From contig NZ_AP024086.1 of assembly GCF_019703855.1 (NCBI RefSeq), positions 1,756,501 to 1,820,500 on the forward strand: a DNA stretch of 64,000 bases, written 5' to 3'. This stretch comes from Desulfomarina profundi. GTDB lineage: Bacteria > Desulfobacterota > Desulfobulbia > Desulfobulbales > Desulfocapsaceae. Positions 8,914 to 17,561 of this stretch are shown piece after piece (position 1 is the first letter of the stretch; every line of letters begins with the position of its first letter). The position numbers and the translations under genes are program-made. The notes beneath the pieces were generated by a model that saw nothing but the letters and a program-made list of their open reading frames with translations, was not told where the DNA came from and did no database searches.

Positions 8914-9864
8914 TGTATTCCGGCGCTGCCACCAGGTTCTGTTCATACTGAACGAAGAATGTAAAAACGGTGGCAGCAGAGTATATTTTCTGCCCAACCT
9001 ATAGCCGGTAAACTTTAATCCTGTACGGATGATAAATTCTATTGCTGTAATAAACTTTCCTTCCTTCAACAACTGTGCAAAAGCAGAACGGACAAAACTG
9101 AAACCGATCCCTTCAGCGGTCCCAAAGGTATCAAGTAACCATTTTTCCGATGAGTGCAGAACGCCGGTATCATAGGCCCTCCGGAACTCTCCCTGCAATG
9201 AATAATTATGGCTGTGATACACTGCAGCTTCGGCAACATAGGCTATCGTGCCTCCATCCTGAAGAATTTTCCCCACAGTACAGGTATCCTCACCAAAAAT
9301 CAAACCGTTCCTGAAGCTTCCAACCGCAAGAAGATTCCTCCGCCGATAGGCTGCAAAAGAATTGGATGTAAAAATTGTCCGCAGTCCCAGTTTTTGACGA
9401 TCGTTAAAAGATCGTTTCTGTGACCTTTCCGGGTAATTAAAGCGCCGAAGAAAAGCTGCATGCCAGCTCGCATCAGCAGCAGGAAGCTGGCGACCATAGG
9501 AGCAGACACATGATTCACCATTCCCCACGAGAGGCTCTATAAGAAGCCGCAGGGCAGCAGAAGATGCAAATTCGATATCCTGAGTCAGAAAAACTATTAT
9601 TTCCCGATTGGTTTTTCCAACCAGAAACGTCCTGGTTCCGCCGTGATCAAAATCCTCACGGTTTACCCTCCATACCCTGGCTCCGTATTTCCTGCAGATG
9701 TCCACCGTTCCATCTGAAGATGATGAATCTGCAACAAGGATTTCAGCAGGTTGCAGATCTTGTTTCTTCAGACTGACAAACAGTTTTTCCAGCGTATCTC
9801 CCCCGTTGAGGGTTGGAATAAGAATGCTGAATGCGTTTTTTTCAAAAGCCTTTGTCACGTCCAT
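8908..9864 (-). CDS. GT2 family glycosyltransferase (rhamnosyltransferase-like)
   Basis: A 318-aa GT-A fold enzyme. The N-terminal donor-binding region reads SILIPTLNGGDTLEKLF (residues 13-29), with VADSSSSDGTVDI as the nucleotide-sugar motif. A D-x-E-type metal site appears as LTQDIEF rather than a canonical DXD. FNDRQKLGLRT and FGEDTCTVGKIL in the second half resemble rhamnosyltransferases of O-antigen loci. It is cytoplasmic or peripheral, with no clear membrane helix. The gene is 25 bases downstream of another GT2 gene. Donor and acceptor are unknown. Confidence 0.87.
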   Translation of the reverse strand: MDVTKAFEKNAFSILIPTLNGGDTLEKLFVSLKKQDLQPAEILVADSSSSDGTVDICRKYGARVWRVNREDFDHGGTRTFLVGKTNREIIVFLTQDIEFASSAALRLLIEPLVGNGESCVCSYGRQLPAADASWHAAFLRRFNYPERSQKRSFNDRQKLGLRTIFTSNSFAAYRRRNLLAVGSFRNGLIFGEDTCTVGKILQDGGTIAYVAEAAVYHSHNYSLQGEFRRAYDTGVLHSSEKWLLDTFGTAEGIGFSFVRSAFAQLLKEGKFITAIEFIIRTGLKFTGYRLGRKYTLLPPFLHSSFSMNRTWWQRRNTT

Positions 9865-9889
9865 CCCTCAAACCTGAATCCTTGCCCGG

Positions 9890-10708
9890 TCATAGCCTGC
9901 AAAACCTCACCAGCAGATATTTTGTAATTGCCCAGAGAATGTATGGTGACGGATGTTTCCTGTAGAGCTGTATCTCGTTTTTCGAGGCCATGAGACGCAG
10001 ATTAAAAGGAATCTTCCTCCTGTCTCTCCTCCAGCCACGGCAATGAAAGGCAACAAGACAGGGCTCATAGACAAGATCATAGCCATCCCGATGCAATCGC
10101 AGTGAAAGTTCAATGTCCTCCTTGTACAGAAAAAAAAGCGGGTCAAAAACTTCTTCGCCATATCTTCTCAGTACCTCAACCGGACATATCATTAACGCTC
10201 CGCAAACTGCCGGCAGAGTATTTTTTTTATTATACCGGCCTCGATCCTTCTCCCCCATACCCCGGTCATACCAGCGACCATACCATTTGCGGAAGATACC
10301 GGTGGAATCTATCTTCCCGGTAGCCCTGTTTTTTCCCGGATCATAGCCCAAAAGTTTACCGGAAAGTATGCCGATTTTCTTCTTCCCATCCATTACATCA
10401 AGGACTTTGGCAAGAAAACCCGGGGGAAGAAAGGTATCCGGATTCAGAAACACGACTATTCCCTCAAGATCCTGTACAAGGGAAAACCCGAGATTATTTG
10501 CCCTTCCAAAACCTATATTACCAGTCTTCACCAGCTTGATATTGTCTGCCTTTCTGCAACATTCCAGGTACTGTCTGTCTGCAGAACCACTGTCCACAAT
10601 GATAATTGATGTTATTTCAACAGTCTGCGCGGCCAGGTGGGTAAGACACTGGGGCAGGACTTCCTGAGAATCATGGGTAACAATGATTATATGTATTCCG
10701 GCAGTCAT
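9890..10708 (-). CDS. GT2 family glycosyltransferase (WbbL-like)
   Basis: A GT-A glycosyltransferase. From the chosen start the protein begins MTAGIHIIIVTHDSQEVLPQ and runs 272 aa. IIVDSGSAD binds the donor, VVFLNPDTFLPPG holds the D-x-D-type metal site, and LYKEDIELSLRLHRDGYD is the acceptor-side ED motif. I prefer the ATG at 10708 over a TTG at 10750, because the extra 14 residues precede the first beta strand and would overlap the upstream gene by 29 bases. It sits between two other GT2 genes. The substrate is not assignable. Confidence 0.87.
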   Translation of the reverse strand: MTAGIHIIIVTHDSQEVLPQCLTHLAAQTVEITSIIIVDSGSADRQYLECCRKADNIKLVKTGNIGFGRANNLGFSLVQDLEGIVVFLNPDTFLPPGFLAKVLDVMDGKKKIGILSGKLLGYDPGKNRATGKIDSTGIFRKWYGRWYDRGMGEKDRGRYNKKNTLPAVCGALMICPVEVLRRYGEEVFDPLFFLYKEDIELSLRLHRDGYDLVYEPCLVAFHCRGWRRDRRKIPFNLRLMASKNEIQLYRKHPSPYILWAITKYLLVRFCRL

Positions 10709-10721
10709 GGAAGGACCCCGA

Positions 10722-11771
10722 TCAGAAGAATATCCTGCAATACCACCCAAAGAGAAGATTTGTTTTCCCTTCCGCGCTCCTTCGTGCCATTATCGACTCC
10801 ACCGCTTCTTTTTCCGAAGTGACAACAGCACGCCTGAACTCTTTTTCCAAAATATTACCGGGATCAGCCAGGATTTCCCTTCTTTTGCCGATAACCTCCG
10901 GCAAAAGCCTGAATGTTTCCAGGATACCCCTGCAATATGAGAAAAACATCCTCTTTTTAACAACAAAAAGGAGCCAGGCAAACTGATAAATGGTGAAAGG
11001 AAAGAGAAAACGCAGAGCCATGCCAAATGAGTAATTCTTGACCACTACAGCAAAATTATTCCTGGTAGACAACCGAATCGTAAACGCATTCACTTTCTTT
11101 CCCGTAGTGGCACTGCCGATATGAAAGACCATGGCGGAAGAGAGATACCGGCAGCGCATACCCAACCGCCTCGCCCTCAGGTTCAAGTCGACGTCTTCAA
11201 GGTAGGCGAAAAAAACATTGTCAAAAAGACCAACCTTATCAAAAAACTTTCTACTGTACAGGGCGCCACCACCACAGGCACCAAAAACATCCCTGTCAAC
11301 CCGGTACATATCACTATCCTTTTCCATTGTACCAAGTCGATAGCCGACTCCGCCACGCAGCACGGCATCTCCTGCCCCGTCAAGAAAGTCCCGATTATTG
11401 AAATTGATCATCTTCAGGGCAAAAAAATCATACTTCTTGTATTTTTCTATCCCCTGGATCAGGTGTTCAAGACAGTCAGGTGCCACTTCCATATCATTAT
11501 TCAACAGGAGTATCCAGGATGCCCGCGCTTTGCGGATTCCCCGGTTGACCGCCACTGAAAAGCCGCGATTTTCCGTGAACCGGAGAAGTCTGACTTTGGG
11601 AAATTCATTTTCCAGCAATTCCAGGGAACCGTCTTCCGAACCGTTATCCACAACCGTTACACAAAAATTTCGGTTTGTCTGGACCTCAAGAGAAGACAGA
11701 CAGTGGGCCAGCATCTGCCGGCCGTTCCAATTGGGAATAACAATCTCAATCAATGGATTTTCCATTGACAT
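10722..11771 (-). CDS. GT2 family glycosyltransferase
   Basis: A 349-aa GT-A enzyme with IEIVIPNWNGRQMLAHCL at residues 8-25, VVDNGSEDGSLELL, the metal-binding LLLNNDMEVAPDCLEHL (N-D in place of D-x-D), and FAYLEDVDLNLRARRLG as the acceptor-side motif. The C-terminal 100 residues include a hydrophobic stretch (LRFLFPFTIYQFAWLLFVV) that may associate with the membrane. It shares one base with the upstream DPM1-like gene and lies 13 bases before the next GT2 gene, so the glycosyltransferases are translated as a tight unit. Confidence 0.88.
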   Translation of the reverse strand: MSMENPLIEIVIPNWNGRQMLAHCLSSLEVQTNRNFCVTVVDNGSEDGSLELLENEFPKVRLLRFTENRGFSVAVNRGIRKARASWILLLNNDMEVAPDCLEHLIQGIEKYKKYDFFALKMINFNNRDFLDGAGDAVLRGGVGYRLGTMEKDSDMYRVDRDVFGACGGGALYSRKFFDKVGLFDNVFFAYLEDVDLNLRARRLGMRCRYLSSAMVFHIGSATTGKKVNAFTIRLSTRNNFAVVVKNYSFGMALRFLFPFTIYQFAWLLFVVKKRMFFSYCRGILETFRLLPEVIGKRREILADPGNILEKEFRRAVVTSEKEAVESIMARRSAEGKTNLLFGWYCRIFF

Positions 11772-12784
11772 TACTGTTCCCCACTTTCCTGCTCGCTTCC
11801 GAAAACATGTTTAACGAAATAAACCGGTTTACTCTGTGACTCGTGATATGTCCTGGCCTGAAGTTCGGCAATCAGCCCAAGTGAAATAAACTGAATACCT
11901 ATGAAAATAAGCAGTACTGCCAGAAAAAGAAGAGGCCTGTCGGCAAGAGGAACTCCCATGAACTGCCGCTGTATGGTCATAATAAGAGCAATGAGAAAAC
12001 CGATTCCACCACAGAGAACACCCATCAGACCAAAAACCTGAATCGGTCTGGTGGCGTAGCTGAGCAGAAATTTAACGGTCATAAGATCAAGAATAACCCT
12101 GATAGTCCGCGAGATACCATACTTGGATGAACCAAACCTTCTTGGCCTGTGATTCACCTTGACCTCGGTAAAATCTATCCCCATTCCGGAAGCAATTGCC
12201 GGAATGAACCTGTGCATCTCACCATACAATCGTACATTTTTAATCACTTCCTTCTTAAATGCCTTCAGGGTACAGCCATAGTCATGGAGATTGACACCCG
12301 TAGTTTTCGAGATAATCTTGTTGGCGATAATGGAAGGCAACCGTCTGTTTATAAAGGCGTCCTTACGGTCATAACGCCATCCTGTCACCACATCATTACC
12401 AGCTTCAATCTCCACCAGGAGTTTCGGGATATCGTGGGGATCATTCTGCAGATCAGCATCCATAGTAATAATGACATCCCCTTCGGCGTAATCAAATCCG
12501 GCAGCCATGGCTGCTGTCTGACCGAAATTTTTCCTGAAACTGATTACCACCACATGACTGTCCTTTTCCTGTATTTCTTTCAGGAGCTCAAGACTTCGAT
12601 CGGTGGAACCGTCATCGATGAAGAGTATTTCATATTCATGATCGATTGCACTCAGAACTTCATTCAGCTCCTGGTATAACAGGGGAATATTTTTTTCCTC
12701 ATTGAGCAACGGTATAACAATAGAGAGTAACACAGCAATATCTCCACATAAAATTTTTAAGTCAGATTTCTTTATTTCCACCAT
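11771..12784 (-). CDS. DPM1/ArnC-like GT2 glycosyltransferase with two C-terminal membrane helices
   Basis: A membrane-anchored polyprenyl-phosphate glycosyltransferase of the DPM1/ArnC/GtrB type. The catalytic domain has LLSIVIPLLNEEKNIPLLY (about 19-37), LFIDDGSTDRSLELL, RKNFGQTAAMAAGFD and the metal-binding TMDADLQNDP. After RRFGSSKYG come two helices (about 245-270 and 280-305). Enzymes of this architecture load a sugar from a nucleotide onto the polyprenyl carrier at the cytoplasmic face. Its start overlaps the upstream flippase-like gene by 23 bases; a later start nearer VLLSIV is possible. The pairing suggests the carrier-linked sugar made here is used in the same glycan pathway. Confidence 0.9.
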   Translation of the reverse strand: MVEIKKSDLKILCGDIAVLLSIVIPLLNEEKNIPLLYQELNEVLSAIDHEYEILFIDDGSTDRSLELLKEIQEKDSHVVVISFRKNFGQTAAMAAGFDYAEGDVIITMDADLQNDPHDIPKLLVEIEAGNDVVTGWRYDRKDAFINRRLPSIIANKIISKTTGVNLHDYGCTLKAFKKEVIKNVRLYGEMHRFIPAIASGMGIDFTEVKVNHRPRRFGSSKYGISRTIRVILDLMTVKFLLSYATRPIQVFGLMGVLCGGIGFLIALIMTIQRQFMGVPLADRPLLFLAVLLIFIGIQFISLGLIAELQARTYHESQSKPVYFVKHVFGSEQESGEQ

Positions 12785-13847
12785 GTTGCAGAGTGTCGGC
12801 AGTATCAGGAATAAATTTCTGCCTGTACGTCAGGTATACGATGTAACCGATTGCACCCATAAACAGCATTTTCAGGCGAAGCAGCAACCCCATGGCCAGG
12901 GATTCAGCACCACCCACACCCACCAGCAGAAAATAAAAAACAAAGACCGATTCAAAATAACCCAGATTCCCCAATAATGTGACCGGTACATGGGCAACCA
13001 GCATTATAGCCGGAACAATGGCACAGATAGCCAGAAAATCGACATGAACATCAAATGCCATAAAGGCTGTATACACATTCACCCATGTAAGAAGATAGAA
13101 CAGGACAGTAAGAAGGATAAGACGCTGGAGAAAACGTTTGTTTTCTCTTACCGCGGCCATCGCAACATCCAGTTCCTTCCGCAGTTTTTTTAAACGATCA
13201 ATAATGCCTGAATACAGTCTTTCCAGACTGTCGGCAACTCTTTTAAAAAATCCCAGCAAAGGAACATCACCCGTTTTACGCAATATGGCCAGGCAAAACC
13301 TGGCAATCCCGTCAGGGAGTGCAAAAGGGTTTTCTGCCTTCCAGACCCAGATGGTAATCATGGCAAGACAGCCTCCGGCCAGTGCCGGAAATAAAATATA
13401 GGGGCTCTGATAGAGCCCGGTTTGAAAGAGTGGAGCCACTGTCACCAGGAAAAAAAGAAAGAAAATACCAGAAAAACGTTCAACAAATACACTGACGGCA
13501 GAGTATCCCTGGTTCTCAATCAATCTTCCTGCGTAATATGAACGGACGACATCACCCCCTACGGTGGAGGGCAGAATATTAGAAAAAAAATAACCCACCA
13601 TGTAAATCCGAAATAACTCCCGGTATGGAATATCGTCTTTCAAGTCGAGAATCAATTTCCATTTTGCACAACTCGCAGCAACCATGACAACGGTCACAAC
13701 GAAGGACAACAAAAAAAACACCCAGTTGATCCGGGAAAAAAGCTCAAGCAGTTCATTCCCCCGTACAAAAGAAAGCAGTACCGAAAAAAAAGCAATACTG
13801 AGGACGATTTTTATAATCAGCTTTACCGGGCCGGGAATCTTGTTCAT
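12762..13847 (-). CDS. Lysylphosphatidylglycerol synthase TM-region / flippase-like membrane protein
   Basis: A 361-aa polytopic protein with about eight hydrophobic helices, matching the LPG-synthase transmembrane (UPF0104/AglD-like) family. Family features are YFFSNILPSTVGGDVVRSYY (about 90-109) and the second-half PVTLLGNLGYFESVFVFYF (289-307). Such proteins are associated with flipping or presenting lipid-linked molecules, and stand-alone forms often sit in glycan clusters. It is the first gene of the minus-strand run of glycan genes. The 181 bases upstream hold a palindromic repeat, and no clear promoter could be chosen. Confidence 0.85.
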   Translation of the reverse strand: MNKIPGPVKLIIKIVLSIAFFSVLLSFVRGNELLELFSRINWVFFLLSFVVTVVMVAASCAKWKLILDLKDDIPYRELFRIYMVGYFFSNILPSTVGGDVVRSYYAGRLIENQGYSAVSVFVERFSGIFFLFFLVTVAPLFQTGLYQSPYILFPALAGGCLAMITIWVWKAENPFALPDGIARFCLAILRKTGDVPLLGFFKRVADSLERLYSGIIDRLKKLRKELDVAMAAVRENKRFLQRLILLTVLFYLLTWVNVYTAFMAFDVHVDFLAICAIVPAIMLVAHVPVTLLGNLGYFESVFVFYFLLVGVGGAESLAMGLLLRLKMLFMGAIGYIVYLTYRQKFIPDTADTLQHGGNKEI

Positions 13848-13899
13848 TCTCTTTCTATAACTGAATTTTATGCAATTTCTTCATATTCATACGTGCTGA

Positions 13900-13963
13900 A
13901 ACCTCAATCCTGCAATTGGCAGGTTCGGAGTCTACGCTACCTGCCAAAGATGCGGGTTAGGTG
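13900..13963. repeat. Palindromic dispersed element, copy 2
   Basis: An imperfect hairpin of about 24-bp arms: 13900-13924 (aacctcaatcctgcaattgg, then caggt) against 13939-13963. Its first 21 bases match the element at 2718-2788, while the other half has diverged. It lies between the glycan run and the small Cys-rich gene at the end of the biotin run, both on the minus strand, and may form a hairpin in RNA. Confidence 0.65.
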
Positions 13964-14028
13964 AAAACCGACATCAATACCACATATTCACCATATTACC
14001 AAGAAAAGACGGTGAATTTACCGTTTTC

Positions 14029-14235
14029 TCACTCTGCAGCCTGTTTAGCCTTGATCCAGCCCACACGAATATAATACTGCTGACCACAGTCCAGCCACCT
14101 GCTGCAACTGTCTTCGTTTGTCTTTTTTGGATAGTCCGAACTGTTTTTTCTGTCCACACGACAAACACCGCTTTGACTATTTTTCAACCTGTAATATTTA
14201 CAGGTCAGACAGAGCTTTTTTATCTTATAATTCAT
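14029..14235 (-). CDS. Small cysteine-rich protein (68 aa), likely metal-binding
   Basis: A short protein with CLTCKYY near the N-terminus (C-x2-C), then GVCRVD, DSCSRW and DCGQQYY, giving six cysteines, aromatic residues around them and a basic C-terminus. This arrangement suggests a structural zinc or iron site, but I do not recognise the family. I start at MNYKIKK (14235). It overlaps the 3' end of bioD by 11 bases, so it is very likely translated from the biotin transcript. A role in biotin synthesis (for example iron-sulfur supply to BioB) would be speculation. Confidence 0.6.
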   Translation of the reverse strand: MNYKIKKLCLTCKYYRLKNSQSGVCRVDRKNSSDYPKKTNEDSCSRWLDCGQQYYIRVGWIKAKQAAE

Positions 14236-14944
14236 TAAAAACACCTTGGAAATCAGGAAACGGGATTGAACCGTTCCAGTACTCTGAAAGCGGAAAAAGA
14301 TCGATTACCGGCCCTGTAAAACCATTTTTTATCATAAATTTTTTAAAAATTTCCTTTGAATCAACAGCGATTCTCTCATCCTCATCAATGAACCTGTTAT
14401 AAATCAGGGCAGCGACCTGCAGATTTCTTCTCCGGGCCAGCTCCAGACTGTTGAGAGTGTGATTGATGGATCCCAGTTTCGGACCGGACACGAGGATGAG
14501 AGGATACTGTTCTTTCTGCAGATAATCAATAAAGAGGATATCCTCAGTCAGGGGAACAGATAAACCACCGGCTCCTTCAAAAAGCACCACATCAAACTGT
14601 TCCAGGAGAAGATCGGTCGCCCTCCTGATCCTGCCAATATCAATGGTCCTGCCATCGAGCGTCGCCGCCAGGTGTGGCGAGCAGGGGACAGAAAACAGGT
14701 AGGGACATGTCAGATCCTCCCTGTCCATATCAAGAAGGTCGATCCCCATCAAACGTCTGTGAACCACGATATCCTCACTGATATCCGTACATCCGGTCTG
14801 AACTGCTTTCTGGGTAATCACCTTGATTCCCCTTTCCTGCAATGCTCTCGCCATAAGGCCGACAGCAACAGTTTTACCAATATCCGTATCAATGCCCGTT
14901 ATGCAGTAAACCTTTTTCAATTTTTTCTCCAGTTTTTCGGGCAA
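14225..14944 (-). CDS. bioD: Dethiobiotin synthetase BioD
   Basis: Closes the ureido ring of dethiobiotin from 7,8-diaminopelargonate, CO2 and ATP. The P-loop GIDTDIGKT lies at residues 18-26, AVQTGC provides substrate contacts (about 48-53), and LFEGAGGLSVPL is the BioD switch motif. At 239 aa it is normal length. The first 11 residues are highly basic and may be cut short by a later start, since the conserved fold begins at KVYCITG. It is the last recognised biotin enzyme of the run, 22 bases after bioC. Confidence 0.95.
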   Translation of the reverse strand: MPEKLEKKLKKVYCITGIDTDIGKTVAVGLMARALQERGIKVITQKAVQTGCTDISEDIVVHRRLMGIDLLDMDREDLTCPYLFSVPCSPHLAATLDGRTIDIGRIRRATDLLLEQFDVVLFEGAGGLSVPLTEDILFIDYLQKEQYPLILVSGPKLGSINHTLNSLELARRRNLQVAALIYNRFIDEDERIAVDSKEIFKKFMIKNGFTGPVIDLFPLSEYWNGSIPFPDFQGVFNEL

Positions 14945-14965
14945 TTATGAAAATCGCCACATAGC

Positions 14966-15694
14966 TTACCGGAATCCCGAAATCATCTTCAAAACGTGCT
15001 CTATACTCCCTTTCAAACTTTCTGAATTCCGAAACCTTCCACCCGGGGCTGCCAAGTCCCCGACCCCGGTCTTCCGTATATGTCGAAGCACAGCTCTGAC
15101 AGACGGCAGATAAATACGTTTTCTTTCCCTGTGGATATGAACGAGATCAAAAAAGGCGGTTGTTATCTTTTGAAGTTCAGAATGTTCAAGATAAGGCAGT
15201 CCTCTTCCCGTAAGTGAGCGGATTTCCTCCATGGTGCCCGGGCCGAAGAGAGAAAAAGCCAGAATACCACCTTCATTCAGGCAACCATGAATTCGGGCAA
15301 AGAGTTTTTCGAGGTCCTGAAGCCATTGAAAAGTGGATGAGGAGAGAACAATATCGAGTCCTTCCGGTAAAATTTGCGCTTCTATATCTCCGGGAAGAAG
15401 ATGTATTTCTTTGACATTTCTCTTTATTCTTTCAGCGGTAATTGAGCAGAATTCCGGGACAATATCGTTGAGCCAGATCGATTTTACAACATGTGCCGAA
15501 CAGATTAATTCCGTCAGAAACCCGGTACAGCATCCAATTTCAAGAACCCTTGAAAACGCTGAAATCTCATGCCGGGACAGCAGATTAAAAAACTGCCTGC
15601 TGATCTCCTGTTGAACAGTGGCATTGTCTTCATACGTTTCAAGACATGACCCAAAATGTTTGGCAACACGTTCTTTATCCAGTACTGTTTTCAT
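14966..15694 (-). CDS. bioC: Malonyl-ACP O-methyltransferase BioC
   Basis: A SAM-dependent methyltransferase that masks the free carboxyl of malonyl-ACP so that fatty acid synthesis can build the pimeloyl chain. The SAM site VLEIGCCTGFLTELI lies at about residues 50-64 of the chosen protein. The central region VLSSSTFQWLQDLEKLF is characteristic of BioC (SSxxxQW). I chose the ATG at 15694, which overlaps the bioG stop as ATGA, over an upstream start that reads through bioG. The length (242 aa) fits. It partners bioG, which removes the methyl ester at the end of the pathway. Confidence 0.93.
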   Translation of the reverse strand: MKTVLDKERVAKHFGSCLETYEDNATVQQEISRQFFNLLSRHEISAFSRVLEIGCCTGFLTELICSAHVVKSIWLNDIVPEFCSITAERIKRNVKEIHLLPGDIEAQILPEGLDIVLSSSTFQWLQDLEKLFARIHGCLNEGGILAFSLFGPGTMEEIRSLTGRGLPYLEHSELQKITTAFFDLVHIHRERKRIYLPSVRAVLRHIRKTGVGDLAAPGGRFRNSESLKGSIEHVLKMISGFR

Positions 15695-16368
15695 CGTATC
15701 GTAACAGAACAGACAAGCTGGTCCCAGCTCTGCCATTCGTAAAAAAGAAAATGAAACCCTGGCAAAGTTTTAATAGCCCTGTCTTTCCAGAAATATAACT
15801 GATTACGTGTGGGGATAATCCAGTCATTCTCTGCGACAATAATTTCGTCATATACAGACAGACCAGCTGGAACACAGTCAGTACTTTTCCTGAGTATTTC
15901 CAGCTCTCCACGCTGACTTACAATACTTCTTTCGGGCTGATTACTCAGAAATTTTCTTAAATTTGTCTTTTCCCTGCACATCCTGCGGTAAAACTTCTTC
16001 CTGGCTTCCTCCCCAAATTCCGCCAGGGTATCATCATAGATTTTTTCAGGGATACCCCTGGTATCATCAACCGGACAAAGGGTACCGTTTATGGCAATTG
16101 TCCTCGTAAATAATTTTCTTTTCCGGGCGAATATTTTCTGTCCGACCCAGACCCCCATGGACCAGCTTACCAGAATCACTTCTTTATAAGCAGTAAAGAG
16201 CGCTTCCATATCCCGATCTGTCGTCTCCATGGTGCGAAAATCGAAAAACATACAGACATCATATTCTTCGGCCATAAGCGGTCGAAACGGTCTGTCATCC
16301 ATTCCCCAGCCGTTGAAAAAAACAATCAGGGTATCACACTTCTTTTTATGGAGCCATATCTGTCTCAA
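15691..16368 (-). CDS. bioG: Pimeloyl-ACP methyl ester esterase BioG
   Basis: An alpha/beta-hydrolase of the DUF452 type that hydrolyses pimeloyl-ACP methyl ester, replacing BioH in many bacteria. Characteristic features are LIVFFNGWGMD near residue 14, FDFRTMETTDRDMEAL, and the nucleophile elbow SWSMGVWVG (Ser in S-M-G at about residue 74). At 225 aa it matches stand-alone BioG proteins. It lies between bioF and bioC in the biotin run and overlaps bioC by four bases (ATGA). Confidence 0.92.
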   Translation of the reverse strand: MRQIWLHKKKCDTLIVFFNGWGMDDRPFRPLMAEEYDVCMFFDFRTMETTDRDMEALFTAYKEVILVSWSMGVWVGQKIFARKRKLFTRTIAINGTLCPVDDTRGIPEKIYDDTLAEFGEEARKKFYRRMCREKTNLRKFLSNQPERSIVSQRGELEILRKSTDCVPAGLSVYDEIIVAENDWIIPTRNQLYFWKDRAIKTLPGFHFLFYEWQSWDQLVCSVTIR

Positions 16369-16380
16369 ACCTCAATATTT

Positions 16381-17561
16381 CTATGACCGGCTCCGGTTCA
16401 TAGCCTCCGCAAGCTGTTCTGGAAATGCTTTTATGTCATCCCAATTCATACCGGCCGTGAGTGACAACCTGAATCTCGCGGTACCTTCGGGAACGGCCGG
16501 TGGCCTTACCGGAAACACAAGATATTTCTTATCCCGCATCATTTCCGCAAGCGTTACCGCCAGTTTATCTTCGCCGATCATTACGGGAACAATGTTGGTG
16601 GAACCATCCGTCACCAAGCCATTTTTTACCAGTTCCGACCGTAATTTCCCGGAAAGGGACTGAAGATGCCTCCGTTTTTTTTCACACAGAAGAATCTCTT
16701 CCAGAACAAACAGGTTCCAGTTGTGAATAATCGGAGGCAAACCGGTGGTGAATATAAATGACCGGCTGTGGTTTACAAGATACCTGGAGATTTCCTCTGC
16801 ACAGATAACAAAGGCACCCATTGAGGCAGGAGCCTTGCCAAATGTTCCCACAAGATAATCTACACCTCTCAGACAGCCCTGTTCCTCTGCCATACCAAGG
16901 CCTTTTTCTCCATAGAGGCCAATGGCATGGGCCTCGTCCAGATAAAGGGTACAATCAAATTCCTCTTTAACAGCTACCAGTTTGCCGATATCGACGACAT
17001 CACCATCCATACTGAAAACAGACTCGCTGACGATGATCACTTTTTCGAACCGTTTTCTCAATTTTTTCAGCAGAGAAACAAGATGATCATAATCCCGGTG
17101 ACGATACCTTTTGTAGGTCGCTTGACACAGTCTCATACCGTCCATTATGGATGCATGATTCAGTTTATCACTGAGAATAAGATCTTTTCTCCCTAACAAT
17201 GCGGGAAGAATTCCAATATTTGCATGATATCCGGAATTGAAGAGAAGGCAGCCACTCCTCCCATAGACTTCCCGAAGACGTTTTTCCAGCTTCCGGGCAA
17301 CCTCCGAGTCTCCGGTCAGAAGGCGCGATGAGGTAGATCCAAGCGCGAAATAATCCAGGGAATACCGATCTCCGGATTCCATGAAAAACCTCTCATGCAG
17401 CTCCCTGTCCCCCCGAATCCAAGGTAATCGTTGGAAGTCATATTGAGCATCCGGTGCCTGCCATACTTTATATGACAGCCTTCACGTCCGGAGAGAGGCT
17501 TGAGATAGCGCAATCTTCCAGTATTTTCAAGTTGCGCCAGTTTGTCACGGTATGAGCTCAT
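16381..17561 (-). CDS. bioF: 8-amino-7-oxononanoate synthase BioF, frameshifted in a C/G-run
   Basis: A PLP enzyme that condenses pimeloyl-ACP with L-alanine. The first frame gives the N-terminus through the conserved NDYLGF. At a six-base C-run (plus strand 17409-17414) the reading is lost. One added base joins it to the second frame as GGDRELHERFFMESGDR, giving 393 aa, normal for BioF. Downstream are DYFALGSTSSRLLTG, SMDGDVVDI, YLDEAHAIG and the PLP lysine in GTFGKAPASMG. The start overlaps the bioA stop (ATGA). All other biotin genes are intact, so I regard the break as a probable consensus error. Confidence 0.93.

Noticed and set aside
17409-17414. Programmed -1 frameshifting in bioF as a regulatory device
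   Set aside because: No conserved downstream structure was noted, other unrelated genes show the same lesion, and bioF in relatives is read in one frame. Sequencing error is more likely, though not proven.
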